Part shown: positions 8,292 through 16,638 of the stretch, in pieces
Layout of the letters: the number at the start of each line of letters is the position of its first letter
Numbering within the stretch: position 1 is the first letter of the stretch
Origin: Arthrobacter gandavensis
GTDB taxonomy: Bacteria > Actinomycetota > Actinomycetes > Actinomycetales > Micrococcaceae
Direction of reading: 5' to 3'
NCBI RefSeq assembly: GCF_015355785.1
Contig: NZ_JADKYW010000005.1
Location: 837,468 to 901,467 of the forward strand
Length of the DNA: 64,000 nucleotides
Notes under the pieces: generated by a model
The model's input: the letters and a program-made list of their open reading frames with translations, nothing else
Database searches by the model: none
Told to the model about the DNA's origin: nothing
Translations under genes and position numbers: made by a program

Positions 8292-9308
8292 TTACTGGAT
8301 GGTCATTGCTTCCAGGTCCGGGGCGTTCTCGACGAACTTGTACTTGAGCATCAGTTCGCCCATGTCATTGAGCTGTTCGGTGCGCAGCTCGGCGTCGTAC
8401 TGCTCCATCTTGAGGTTGGCTGCGACCTCGGCAGGCATGTTCATGAAGGCCGGGAGGACCGCCTTGACGTCGTCAATGTTGGCTTCTGCCTGTTCCAGGA
8501 GGTCTTCCATGGCGGTCTTGAACTTCTCCACCGTTTCGGGGCTGGAGGAGGCATAGTTGCCGGACGTGAAGGTCACCATGGTGGGCATGCCCGGGACGGC
8601 TTCCTGGTTGGAGTAGCCCACCAGGACGTTGTCCGGGTTGGACAGTGCTTTGCTGAGGAACGGCTCCGGAATCCAGATGGCGTCCGTGTTGCCGAGGTCC
8701 AGCTGGGCTTCCATGTCCGGGAAGGGCATCTCGGAGAACTTGATCTGCGTGGGATCAGCACCGGCAAGGGATGCCGCTTCCATGATGGTCAGGTCGCCCT
8801 GGGTGTTCACCGCGTTGACGCTGGCGGTCTTGCCCTCCAGATCGGCGAAGCTGGTGATGCCGGAGTCGGCCCGGGCCACAACACCGTTGATGTCTTCGCC
8901 TTCGGCATAGGAGTTGGAGTACCCGGTGACAATCTTCATGTCCAGGCCCTTGTCCTTGGCCACCATGACGGTCAGCGGGTTGCCGACGGCGAAGTTCATG
9001 TCTCCAGTGGAGACCGCGGGAAGCATGGCCGCGCCGCCCTGGCCGGTCTGGAGTTCAACGTCCAGTCCGTGCTCTTCGAAGATTCCTTGGTCCACGCCGT
9101 ACTGCATGGCGGCCGACGGCGCGATGCCGATGACGCCAACGACGATCTTTTCAAGCTCGCCGCCCGCCGCAGCGGAGCCGGACGCGGACGGGGAGGAGCT
9201 TGAATCGCTGCCTGACAGACTGCCGCCGCCGCAGCCCGCCAGTGCCAGGGTGGCGACTGCGCCGAGCGCAAGGGCCTTGGCAGCCCGCCGGGTTATGAAG
9301 TGCCTCAT
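8292..9308 (-). CDS. ABC-type substrate-binding lipoprotein (NMT1/SsuA/TauA-like), orphan
   Basis: This 338-residue protein starts with a signal peptide ending in a lipobox (LALAGCGGG), then a Ser-rich linker, then a periplasmic-binding fold. IVVGVIGIAPSAAMQYGVDQ, IFEEHGLDVEL and AVSTGDMNFAVGNPL are typical of the sulfonate/nitrate/thiamine-precursor binding group. It should capture a ligand at the cell surface for an ABC importer. No permease or ATPase gene is in this operon, so it must borrow a transporter encoded elsewhere. Lying between MaoC and a CoA ligase gene, it probably binds the acid those enzymes process (inference). Confidence 0.87.
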   Translation of the reverse strand: MRHFITRRAAKALALGAVATLALAGCGGGSLSGSDSSSSPSASGSAAAGGELEKIVVGVIGIAPSAAMQYGVDQGIFEEHGLDVELQTGQGGAAMLPAVSTGDMNFAVGNPLTVMVAKDKGLDMKIVTGYSNSYAEGEDINGVVARADSGITSFADLEGKTASVNAVNTQGDLTIMEAASLAGADPTQIKFSEMPFPDMEAQLDLGNTDAIWIPEPFLSKALSNPDNVLVGYSNQEAVPGMPTMVTFTSGNYASSSPETVEKFKTAMEDLLEQAEANIDDVKAVLPAFMNMPAEVAANLKMEQYDAELRTEQLNDMGELMLKYKFVENAPDLEAMTIQ

Positions 9309-9424
9309 GACTTTCCTCTTCCTTGAGGGGAGAACTGCTGGTGGGGTGATACTGCTGGAGGTGGTGCTGGTGGTGCGTTGGTGCTGCCCGAACCGCGGAC
9401 GGGGCCGGGAGTGCGGCTGGCAGG

Positions 9425-9880
9425 TCAGGCGTAGAACCGTGCCAGGAACTCTGCGACGACGGCGGGACGGTCTTCGCCGTCGATCTCGATGGTGTTGGAC
9501 GTTTTGATCTGCACGCCGCCCTTAACCTCGGTGACCTCGGAGATTACCGAGTGGAGGCGGACCTTGGAACCCACCTTCACGGGATTGGTGAACCGGACCC
9601 GGTCCAGTCCGTAGTTGACCTTGGTCTTCACGCCTTCGACGTCAAAGAGCGAACTCCACAGCGGAATGATCAGTGACAGGGTCAGGAAGCCGTGGGCAAT
9701 CGGTGCGCCGAAGGGACCGTCCTTCGCCTTCTCCGGATCGGTGTGGATCCACTGGTGGTCATCAGTGGCGTCGGCAAAGGTATTGATCTGGTTCTGCGTG
9801 ATCTCGATGTAGTCGGTATAGCCGAGGTCCTTGCCCACCAGGGAGGGCAGTTCTTCGAAGGTGACAACAGTGGCACTCAT
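9425..9880 (-). CDS. MaoC-family (R)-specific enoyl-CoA hydratase-like dehydratase
   Basis: This 151-residue hot-dog-fold protein carries the hydratase 2 motif: ADATDDHQWIHTDPEKAKDGPFG followed by IAHGFLTLSL, with the catalytic Asp/His context intact. Such enzymes hydrate trans-2-enoyl-CoA or dehydrate 3-hydroxyacyl-CoA. The start is 16 bases after the stop of the SDR gene, so both are in one operon; together they could carry out consecutive steps on a CoA thioester. The following 116-base gap before the solute-binding protein gene contains GGT-rich sequence but no clear terminator. Confidence 0.9.
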   Translation of the reverse strand: MSATVVTFEELPSLVGKDLGYTDYIEITQNQINTFADATDDHQWIHTDPEKAKDGPFGAPIAHGFLTLSLIIPLWSSLFDVEGVKTKVNYGLDRVRFTNPVKVGSKVRLHSVISEVTEVKGGVQIKTSNTIEIDGEDRPAVVAEFLARFYA

Positions 9881-9896
9881 GTGTTTTTCCTAGCGT

Positions 9897-10823
9897 CTAG
9901 TTGGTGGCGGTCTCGGGCTGGAGCTCGGCGGGCAGCGGCGGGAACTTCTCGCCCACGCTCTGCTGCCGTTCGGCGAAGGGGAAACCTCCGGCGAGTTCCT
10001 CGTAGCTCCAGCCGCCGTCGCGGTATTCGGTTTCAACTGCTTCCGGGTGGGACCAGAGCTGCAGGCGGTCACCGCCCACACCGATTGCCTGGCCGGTGAT
10101 GCCGGCTGCCTCTTCGGAGGCCAGGAACGCGATCAGGCCGGCCACGTCTTCAGCGGTGCCGAAGCCGAGCGTCTTGCGGAAGAAGTCAGGCATGGCCTCG
10201 CCCCGCTCGTCCGCTTCGACGGCGGCGGCGAAGTACGGGACGGTCTTGGTCATGGCGGTTGCCGCCACGGGAATGACGGCGTTGGCGGTGACGCCGGCCT
10301 TCTTCATTTCCATGGCCCAGGTCCGCACCATGCCAACAATTCCGGCCTTGGCGGCTGCGTAGTTGGTCTGCCCGAAGTTGCCGCGCTGGCCGGTGGGGGA
10401 TCCAATGGCGATGATCCGGCCCTGGACGTTGTTTTCCTTGAAGTAGGCGTAGGCTTCCCGCACGCAGGTGAACGTTCCGCGCAGGTGCACGTTGATCACC
10501 AGGTCAAAGTCCTCATCCGTCATCTTCAGCAGGGACTTATCCCGCAGCACGCCGGCGTTGGTGACCAGGATGTCCAGGCCGCCGAAGTTTTCCACGGCAG
10601 CGTTCACCAGCGCCTTGGCGGTTTCGGTGGAACCTACCGGGGCAACTACGGCCACGGCGCGGCCGCCGTCGGCTGTAATGGTGGCGGCGGCTTCCTCAGC
10701 GACGGCGGCGTCGACGTCGTTGACCACCACTGCCGCACCCTGGCGTGCCAGCTCGCGGGCGTAGGCCAGGCCCAGCCCCCGTCCACTGCCGGTAACGATC
10801 GCAACTTTGCCCTGAAGGGACAT
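9897..10823 (-). CDS. SDR-family dehydrogenase with C-terminal extension
   Basis: This 308-residue short-chain dehydrogenase has a cofactor motif VTGSGRGLG at the N-terminus, NAG (VTNAGVLRD), catalytic Ser in AIGSPTGQRG and YAAAK. The first 245 residues are a normal SDR; about 60 more residues follow (RLQLWSHPEAVETEY onwards). This resembles the (3R)-hydroxyacyl-CoA dehydrogenase portion found beside or fused to MaoC hydratases, here on separate genes. It is the first gene of the operon and sits opposite a MarR regulator with operator-like repeats between them. The substrate is probably a 3-hydroxyacyl-CoA (inference from neighbours). Confidence 0.87.
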   Translation of the reverse strand: MSLQGKVAIVTGSGRGLGLAYARELARQGAAVVVNDVDAAVAEEAAATITADGGRAVAVVAPVGSTETAKALVNAAVENFGGLDILVTNAGVLRDKSLLKMTDEDFDLVINVHLRGTFTCVREAYAYFKENNVQGRIIAIGSPTGQRGNFGQTNYAAAKAGIVGMVRTWAMEMKKAGVTANAVIPVAATAMTKTVPYFAAAVEADERGEAMPDFFRKTLGFGTAEDVAGLIAFLASEEAAGITGQAIGVGGDRLQLWSHPEAVETEYRDGGWSYEELAGGFPFAERQQSVGEKFPPLPAELQPETATN

Positions 10824-10861
10824 TCGAACTCCTCTTGATTGTGTCCTGCCTCACACCATGA

Positions 10862-10894
10862 CAACCGAAATAGTTGAGAAAGTCAACAGTTGAA
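10862..10894. promoter_or_regulatory. Multi-part palindromic operator, probable MarR site
   Basis: In the 91-base divergent spacer, GTTGA (10873-10877), TCAAC (10883-10887) and GTTGA (10889-10893) form two overlapping inverted repeats: GTTGA-N5-TCAAC and TCAAC-A-GTTGA. A further CAAC at 10862-10865 pairs with GTTG at 10873-10876. The arrangement can bind two or more MarR dimers and covers the region where both promoters must be. Confidence 0.6.
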
Positions 10895-10914
10895 ACGAGG
10901 CGTACTCTTGACTC

Positions 10915-11415
10915 ATGACTGAGACGGCCAATCAAACTGCGCACACTGCAGCACCCCCGTCGGCCGAAGCCGGAATCGAGCGCCTGTATGCATCCGAACT
11001 GGCCAACGAGACGGAATTCCTTGCCGCACGTGCACGCTCGGTGGGGTCACGGCGCGCCAACGAGGACCTGGCGGCGCTGGATCTGAAGGTCCGCTCCTAT
11101 TCGGTCCTGTCCCTGGCCTGCAGCGGACTGAACCCCTCCCAGCGGGAGCTGGCGGAGTTCCTGTTCCTGGATCCCAGCCAGATCGTTGCGCTGGTGGATC
11201 AGCTTGAGAAGCGCGGGGCCGTGAAGCGGAAGGCCGATCCCCGGGACCGCCGGTCCAACATCATCGCCCCGACGGCGGCGGGCAAGCGCCTGTATGCCCA
11301 GGCGGCCGCCGTGGTCCAGGGGGCGGGGGATGCCTCACTTGGAGCGCTCTCCCCCGCCGAGCGGAACCAGCTGCGTGACCTGCTGCGCCGGGTAGCTTTC
11401 GCGGACCAGGCCTAG
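10915..11415 (+). CDS. MarR-family transcriptional regulator
   Basis: This 166-residue protein has a winged-helix core: SVLSLACSGLNPSQRELAEFLFLDPSQIVALVDQLEKRGAVKRKADPRDRRS gives the recognition helix and the wing with the conserved DxRxR, and terminal helices form the dimer interface. MarR proteins usually repress a divergent operon until they bind a phenolic or acyl-CoA-type ligand; the target here is the SDR-MaoC-lipoprotein-CoA ligase set. The stop codon overlaps that of malQ on the other strand within the four bases CTAG (11412-11415). Confidence 0.92.
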   Translation: MTETANQTAHTAAPPSAEAGIERLYASELANETEFLAARARSVGSRRANEDLAALDLKVRSYSVLSLACSGLNPSQRELAEFLFLDPSQIVALVDQLEKRGAVKRKADPRDRRSNIIAPTAAGKRLYAQAAAVVQGAGDASLGALSPAERNQLRDLLRRVAFADQA

Positions 11416-13547
11416 CCCTTTCCCAGCGCGCCGTTCATCACGCGCGTGAGGGAAACAAACCGCGGGTTGGCAGCCAGGTCTTCAACCAGCACCGGGCGGC
11501 CGTCCGGGCCGGCCAGCGGAACGCACCAGTTCGGGTATTCACGTGCGGTGCCCGGCTGGTTTTGCGTCCGGCGCTCACCTACGGCGTCCACCAGTCCCAC
11601 CCCCACCAGGGCGGAGGGGCTCAACGCGATGAGCCGGTGCAGCGCCTCCACCGTCTCCTGCTCGGTGGGGTTCGGTCCCAGCAGTCCGTGCCTGCGTGCC
11701 AGGTCGAGGATGCTCCGGGTCGCAGCAGCGTCCAGTTCCCGTTCTTCCTCCACCGGCCGGTTCAGCAGCCCCAGCGAATCCCTCAGCGTAACGTGTTCAC
11801 CGGCCAGGTATCCGGCTGCTGGCGGCAGGTCGTGCGTGCCAATCGTTGCCAGCGCTCCCGGCCGGTACTCCGCAGGGTCCCGCGGCCCTTTCCCGGTCTG
11901 CTCGAACCACAGGATCGACGTGCCCAGCACGCCCCGTTCCGCCAGGTAGCCCTGGACCCAGGGTTCGAAGACCCCCAGGTCCTCGCCAATAACGACGGCG
12001 CCGGCCCGGTGCGCTTCGAGGACGAGGATTCCCACCAGCGCCTCATGGTCGTAGTAAACATAGGCGCCCTTGCCGGGCTCCTCGCCCCGAGGAATCCACC
12101 AGAGGCGGAACAGGCCCAGGATGTGGTCCACCCGCACACCCCCGGCATGGCGCAGGATGGTGCGCAGCATGTCACGGTACGCCCCGTACCCGCTTGCCGC
12201 GAGCCGGTCCGGATCCCAGGGCGGCTGGCTCCAGTCCTGGCCAATCTGGTTGAACATGTCCGGAGGTGCGCCCACTGAGACTTCCGGCGCCATCACATCC
12301 CGCAGTGTCCACGCATCGGCACCGCCGGGATGGACTCCCACAGCGAGGTCGTGCACGATTCCGATGTCCATGCCCGCACTGAGGGCGGCCCGCTGGGCAG
12401 ACTCGAGCTGCTCGTCGCAGATCCACTGCAGCCATTTGTAGAACATGGTTTCGTCCGCGAGCTCCGCCGCTTTGCCGGCCGCCACGGCGCCGTGCGGCCC
12501 TTCCTGCCATTCGGGTGCTTCCGGTGGATAGGACGCCAGGGCACACCACAGGGCAAAGCTGTCCAGGCCCTGGCCTGCCTCGCGGACGAAGGCCTCGAAC
12601 TGCTGCACCCGCGCGGGACTCCGCGGCACCTGGTAAATCCGCCGAAGGGCCTGCAGCTTGGCGGCGTAAGACGAGTTGCGGTCCAGCAGCCGGGCATCGC
12701 GGGCCACTGCCTGCTGGGCCGCCGCCAGAGCCTCGATCCCGGCGCGCTCCACACCGGGAAGATAGGCATACTCCTCGATGGCTTCCACCCGGATGTAGAG
12801 CGGGTGGAAGAAACGGCGAGTGGCCGGAAGGTAGGGAGAGTCCTCCACCGGAGGCATCGGTTCGGCAGCGTGGAGCGGGTTGATGAGCATGAAGGCAGCA
12901 CCGGCAGTGCCGGACACGGCGGACAGGTCGGCGAGGTCGGAAAGGTCCCCGATTCCCCAGGACCGTTCGGACCGCACGGAGTACAGCTGGGCCATCATGC
13001 CCCACGCCCGGCCTCCCGTTTTCGGAGCAGGCAGCCGGTCAGGGGTGACGGCCAGGACGGACTGTGCTTCCCGCCCCGGGAAGGAAACATGCAGCGCATG
13101 CCATCCCAGCGGCAGGCCAGGGGGAAGCTGCAGCTGCCTGGCTTCCAGCTCGACGCCGTCAACGATCGCCGTTTCGACGGCCTGCCCCGCCGCTGGCAGG
13201 GAATGCAGCGGTACGGAGCTGCCGTCCTCCGTTGTGATCCAGGCCTGAGCCTCGGCACCGCGGGGCAGGTGGACGGTAATCGGCAGCGGCTGCTGCCGGC
13301 GCACGACCACCGCGGGCGGCAGCGTACGCCGCCAGGGCGCCAGTGCCGCTTCCTCCAGGGATAACTCAGCCTGCTCCCGGGTTCCTGCGGGCGCCCCCCG
13401 AGCGGCCAGGACGCTGATCAGGGAAGCGTCCGAGACCTGCTGGACCCCGCCGTCCCAGCCGGTGAACGTTGTTGCAACGCTCTTCGCCTCTGCCAGCTGC
13501 TCCAGCAGCTCCCTTGCTGGTGCGGCGCCGTCGTCGTATTCCGTCAT
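11412..13547 (-). CDS. malQ: 4-alpha-glucanotransferase (amylomaltase)
   Basis: This 711-residue GH77 enzyme transfers alpha-1,4-glucan segments between maltodextrins. It has the N-terminal extension typical of actinobacterial MalQ (about 150 residues before WGMMAQLYSVRSERSWGIGDLSDL). Catalytic regions are GGVRVDHILGLFRLWWIP (nucleophile Asp), VVIGEDLGVFEPWVQ (acid/base Glu) and GTHDLPPAAGYL (stabilising Asp). It is the only glycogen/maltodextrin gene in this part; an alpha-glucosidase lies 50 kb away at 61341. Length is normal. Confidence 0.95.
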   Translation of the reverse strand: MTEYDDGAAPARELLEQLAEAKSVATTFTGWDGGVQQVSDASLISVLAARGAPAGTREQAELSLEEAALAPWRRTLPPAVVVRRQQPLPITVHLPRGAEAQAWITTEDGSSVPLHSLPAAGQAVETAIVDGVELEARQLQLPPGLPLGWHALHVSFPGREAQSVLAVTPDRLPAPKTGGRAWGMMAQLYSVRSERSWGIGDLSDLADLSAVSGTAGAAFMLINPLHAAEPMPPVEDSPYLPATRRFFHPLYIRVEAIEEYAYLPGVERAGIEALAAAQQAVARDARLLDRNSSYAAKLQALRRIYQVPRSPARVQQFEAFVREAGQGLDSFALWCALASYPPEAPEWQEGPHGAVAAGKAAELADETMFYKWLQWICDEQLESAQRAALSAGMDIGIVHDLAVGVHPGGADAWTLRDVMAPEVSVGAPPDMFNQIGQDWSQPPWDPDRLAASGYGAYRDMLRTILRHAGGVRVDHILGLFRLWWIPRGEEPGKGAYVYYDHEALVGILVLEAHRAGAVVIGEDLGVFEPWVQGYLAERGVLGTSILWFEQTGKGPRDPAEYRPGALATIGTHDLPPAAGYLAGEHVTLRDSLGLLNRPVEEERELDAAATRSILDLARRHGLLGPNPTEQETVEALHRLIALSPSALVGVGLVDAVGERRTQNQPGTAREYPNWCVPLAGPDGRPVLVEDLAANPRFVSLTRVMNGALGKG

Positions 13548-13644
13548 GGGGTCTCCACAGTCATGCGTGCCAATCTAGGCGCAAAGGCAGCCCAAAGACA
13601 GCGGAGGGACGGTCTGTGCCGCCAAAGCACCGCGGCGCTGGACG

Positions 13645-13974
13645 TCAGGGCCGCTTTTCGACGAGCCGCCAGACGTCCTGGTAGTCCACGTGTTCCGCAT
13701 AGGGAGCAGCCAGCGCCGCAAGCGCCAGCGTGGTCCATTCCAGTTCGTCCGCGTAGCTGCGGCTGTCCGCCTCCGCATCCTGCAGCATGCGGGAAAGCGC
13801 GTTGCGCCGGGCGCCGCCAATGATGTCAATCAGCATCAGCTTGGCCTCGCATTCGCGCAGCAGGCGCTCTTCATACCAGCGGTCAGAGAGCGAAATCCCG
13901 GAGCCGCCCAGCAGCTTGCGTGACTCCGCGGCGTCTTCGTGAAAGCGCGTCAGCAGGAAATCCACGATGTCCAT
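13645..13974 (-). CDS. DUF6221-like small protein
   Basis: This 109-residue protein shows the pattern I associate with DUF6221: an N-terminal MDIVDFLLTRFHEDA, a central ECEAKLMLIDII and a C-terminal ALAALAAPYAEHVDYQDVWR. Function is unknown. It is acidic, soluble and predicted mostly helical. It may follow a promoter in the 134-base divergent gap upstream. The family call rests on memory of these motifs. Confidence 0.75.
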   Translation of the reverse strand: MDIVDFLLTRFHEDAAESRKLLGGSGISLSDRWYEERLLRECEAKLMLIDIIGGARRNALSRMLQDAEADSRSYADELEWTTLALAALAAPYAEHVDYQDVWRLVEKRP

Positions 13975-14108
13975 GCCCAGACTTTACGCGCCGGGCATCC
14001 TCTGCGTCAGGGGTCCGCGGGCGTTCCGGGAATATTTCCGCGCAGTTGATTGATTGACATAACTAGGCCCCCTCATAGAGACCCTTGCCAACTATCCAGG
14101 AGTTAAGT

Positions 14109-14348
14109 TTGCCCTCAGCCTGCGCGTCCCCATCCCGTTCCAATGCCCCTGCCCGCCGCGTCCGCAACGTCAGTTCGGTCCACCGCGGAGACTACGTCGA
14201 AGCCCGCAGCGGCGACGAGGTCTACTACCGCGGCGAGGTCCGTGACACAGCGCCCGGACTCGCAACCCTGTGGCTCAATGACGAGGAAACCGGGATGCAC
14301 ACGGCCGTGAGCACCGAGGACTTCACCATTTGGCGCACCCGGCGCTAA
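14109..14348 (+). CDS. Small conserved-type hypothetical protein
   Basis: This protein of about 79 residues has a basic, Ser/Ala/Arg-rich N-terminus and a compact beta-rich C-terminal part (VHRGDYVEARSGDEVYYRG, VRDTAPGLATLWLNDEETG, STEDFTIWR) that could form a small barrel. I chose TTG at 14109 because CAGGAG (14097-14102) lies at suitable spacing; a TTG at 14085 is the alternative. I do not recognise a family. It ends in a convergent region with a palindrome covering the stop codon. Confidence 0.6.
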   Translation: MPSACASPSRSNAPARRVRNVSSVHRGDYVEARSGDEVYYRGEVRDTAPGLATLWLNDEETGMHTAVSTEDFTIWRTRR

Positions 14349-14380
14349 GCACCTCCGCTTGCCGGGCGGCCCGGCTTAGC
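14344..14380. terminator. Nested palindrome at convergent gene ends
   Basis: GCTAAGC (14344-14350) pairs with GCTTAGC (14374-14380), and GCCGGGC-G-GCCCGGC (14361-14375) lies inside. It covers the TAA of the upstream small gene and lies 13 bases before the end of the convergent SDR gene. There is no clear T-run, so terminator activity is inferred from position. Confidence 0.45.
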
Positions 14381-14392
14381 CGGATATCGAGC

Positions 14393-15148
14393 TCAGTCAA
14401 GCATCGCTCCGGCGCTGATATTGATGGTGGCCCCGGTGATGCTCGCCGCCATGTCCGAGGCAGCGAAAACCGCTGCGTTCCCAACATCCTCGAGCGTGGC
14501 CGCACGGTTCAGGAGCGTGGCCTGGGCAATGATTCCGGCAATCTCTTCCCGCCCCTCCATAGCGGCGGGGAGCGATTCCGGGACACCGCCGGACCGCAGC
14601 GTCACCACCCGAATACCAAACGGGCCCAGCTCAATGGCCAGCTGGCGGCGCATCGATTCGATGGCTTCCAAGGCCGCGACCAGGCCGCCAAGGTACTGTC
14701 CCGGATCCTCGGTTCCCGAGCCCCCGAAGGCCAGGATCACTCCCGACCCCTGTTCCATCATGTGCCGGGCAGCCGCCTGCGCCGTGATGAACGTAGCCTG
14801 CACCGCGGTGGAAACCGGCCGCAGGTAGTCCTCCACATACATGGCTGCCATGGGAGTGCCCTGCACATCGCCGTGCTGGATCACGTTCAGTGAGATGTCC
14901 AGGCTCCCCGCCGTCGAAGCGACATCATCAGCGTGGGCATTAACCGCTTCCTGGTTCAGTGCGTCCAGCACGGCGATTTCCGCCAGACCTCCCGCCGTCC
15001 GAATTTCCGCGGCGACCTCCTGCAGGGGTGCCGCGTTCCTGCCTGCCAGGAATACCCGTGCACCCTCGCGGGCAAATGCCCGTGCAGCGGCACCGCCGAT
15101 CGATCCGCCGCCGCCGTAGATGACCGCATTCCTGCCGTTGAGGAGCAT
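14393..15148 (-). CDS. SDR-fold protein lacking the YxxxK catalytic motif
   Basis: This 251-residue protein has an SDR Rossmann N-terminus (YGGGGSIGGAAARAFAREGA, VFLAGRN) and the C-terminal SDR pattern IELGPFGIRVVTLRSGGVPES. The NNAG position reads NVIQ, and where YxxxK is expected the sequence is GQYLGGLVAALEAIESM, with no lysine four residues after the tyrosine. It may bind a dinucleotide without being a normal dehydrogenase, or use other residues. It lies 62 bases downstream of the enoyl-CoA hydratase-family gene on the same strand, so the two may be co-transcribed. Confidence 0.8.
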   Translation of the reverse strand: MLLNGRNAVIYGGGGSIGGAAARAFAREGARVFLAGRNAAPLQEVAAEIRTAGGLAEIAVLDALNQEAVNAHADDVASTAGSLDISLNVIQHGDVQGTPMAAMYVEDYLRPVSTAVQATFITAQAAARHMMEQGSGVILAFGGSGTEDPGQYLGGLVAALEAIESMRRQLAIELGPFGIRVVTLRSGGVPESLPAAMEGREEIAGIIAQATLLNRAATLEDVGNAAVFAASDMAASITGATINISAGAMLD

Positions 15149-15210
15149 GCCGGTGTCCTTGCCTGAAGGGAATGGGGGACGCAGTGCGCCTCATTCTGGC
15201 ACCGGACGGA

Positions 15211-16257
15211 TCAGAGGGCCAGAGTCCAGGCCACGTCCCGGGGATCGACGGCGTCAAGCCGGGCAGGATTCCACTTTGGCTCATTCCTCTCCAGCAGGCG
15301 GGCGCGGACACCCTCGCGGAAGTCGGGGCGTCCGATCATCCGCTCTGCCATCACCAGGTCCCGCTGCAGGGTCAGGGCGAGGTCTGGTTCACGCGCGGCT
15401 GCACGGAGCGCGGCAAGGGCAACGCACAGCGAAAAAGGCGCCATCGCGCGGATGGCCCGGACTGCCTCCTGCGCGGCCGGCGCCGGGTGCCGCTGCAGGT
15501 TCCGGAGGATGGCAGGAACATCCACTCCTGCGTAGCACTCGTCGATCCAGTTCCGCTCCGAAGCCAGCGGTGCGGCCGGAGGCTCGACGGCGAACGCGGC
15601 CACCGCGTCCCGGGCACCGCTGCCCGCGGTTTCAAGCACGGCCAGCAGATCGGCAAGCGAGCCGGAGGGGACATAGAAGTCCGCAAAGCCGCAGAGCACG
15701 GCGTCGGCACCGGTCATGGAACCGGCCGTCAGCGCAAGGTGGGTGCCGAGTTCGCCGGGCGCCCCGGACAGCAGCAGGGACCCGGCGCAGTCCGGGCTGA
15801 AGCCGATGCGCACCTCCGGCATTGCGGCTGTAGTCCGCTCCGTGGCGATCCGGATGCCGGCGTGTCCGGAGACTCCGACGCCTCCGCCCATGACAACACC
15901 GTCCATTACGGCCACATACGGCTTGGGGAAGGCTGCCACTCGTGCGTTGAGGGCGTATTCGGCCGTCCAGAACTCCATGGCCTCAGCATCGGTTCCCGAG
16001 GCGATGGCCCGAATATCCCCGCCCGCGCACAGCCCCCGTTCACCGGCACCGTAAAGCACCACTGCCTGCACTGCGCTGTCCGTTTCCCAGTCCTGCAGGA
16101 CCCGGTCCATCGCCCGGACCATGTCCAGGGTCATGGCGTTCAGCGTCCGCGGGCGGTTTAGCCGGATGGTTCCCAGGGTCCCGGAGGTCCAGGCCTGGAG
16201 TTCGTCGGTGGCATGCGGGGAGGTTCCGACCGGTGCGGAAGCAGGCGAGGAATTCAT
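15211..16257 (-). CDS. 3-hydroxyisobutyryl-CoA hydrolase-like enoyl-CoA hydratase/isomerase family protein
   Basis: This crotonase-fold protein (348 residues from the ATG at 16257; an ATG at 16269 is also possible) has the first oxyanion-hole region LYGAGERGLCAGGDIRAIA and the second as DGVVMGGGVGVSGHAGIRIATE, with AMPEVRIGFSPDCAGSLLLS. That pattern, plus a long C-terminal domain (RNLQRHPAPAAQEAVRAIRAM), fits 3-hydroxyisobutyryl-CoA hydrolase of valine catabolism better than a simple hydratase. No other valine catabolic gene is adjacent. The ribosome site is weak at either start. Confidence 0.83.
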   Translation of the reverse strand: MNSSPASAPVGTSPHATDELQAWTSGTLGTIRLNRPRTLNAMTLDMVRAMDRVLQDWETDSAVQAVVLYGAGERGLCAGGDIRAIASGTDAEAMEFWTAEYALNARVAAFPKPYVAVMDGVVMGGGVGVSGHAGIRIATERTTAAMPEVRIGFSPDCAGSLLLSGAPGELGTHLALTAGSMTGADAVLCGFADFYVPSGSLADLLAVLETAGSGARDAVAAFAVEPPAAPLASERNWIDECYAGVDVPAILRNLQRHPAPAAQEAVRAIRAMAPFSLCVALAALRAAAREPDLALTLQRDLVMAERMIGRPDFREGVRARLLERNEPKWNPARLDAVDPRDVAWTLAL

Positions 16258-16371
16258 GCCCGCTAGCATCCCAAGTTTTTCCCATCCATCCCAGCCCAAG
16301 CCAGCTGCGCCGGCTGCAGGCGATCTTGCCCGCGGCCGGCGCAGCTGTGGATTGTTGGATGTGCCGCTCTC

Positions 16372-16638
16372 CTACCAGCGGACCTTGCGTTCGCGGCGGC
16401 CTTGGCGGCCATGGGCGTGGCTGGGCTTGCCGCCCTTGCCCAGGCTTTGCCAGCCGGGCAGGTTGGCTTCCTGCTCCCGGGCTGCCGCAAGCCGCTGCAG
16501 GTTCTCCTCGCTGAGACGTCGGGCAGCTGCGGGGGCAATGTTGACCTGCAGCTGCGTCTCGGCTCCAGCCGAGGGCTCGTTGAGCAGACTGGCTGCTTCG
16601 AGCCGGTTCTGTGACGGGTTGGATGTCGGTTCGGTCAT
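16372..16638 (-). CDS. Small basic hypothetical protein
   Basis: This 88-residue protein starts at the ATG at 16638, preceded by GGAG at good spacing. It has a polar N-terminus (MTEPTSNPSQNRLEAASLL), a helical middle (ARRLSEENLQRLAAAREQEANLPGWQ) and a very basic tail (GRQGRRERKVRW). I do not recognise a family. The basic C-terminus could bind nucleic acid. A leader of about 200 bases with a promoter-like sequence and a possible leaderless peptide precedes it. Confidence 0.55.
   Translation of the reverse strand: MTEPTSNPSQNRLEAASLLNEPSAGAETQLQVNIAPAAARRLSEENLQRLAAAREQEANLPGWQSLGKGGKPSHAHGRQGRRERKVRW

Noticed and set aside
9309-9424. GGT-rich stretch that looks like a short repeat
   Set aside because: The units are irregular and no copy structure holds over more than two units; probably chance in a G/C-rich spacer.
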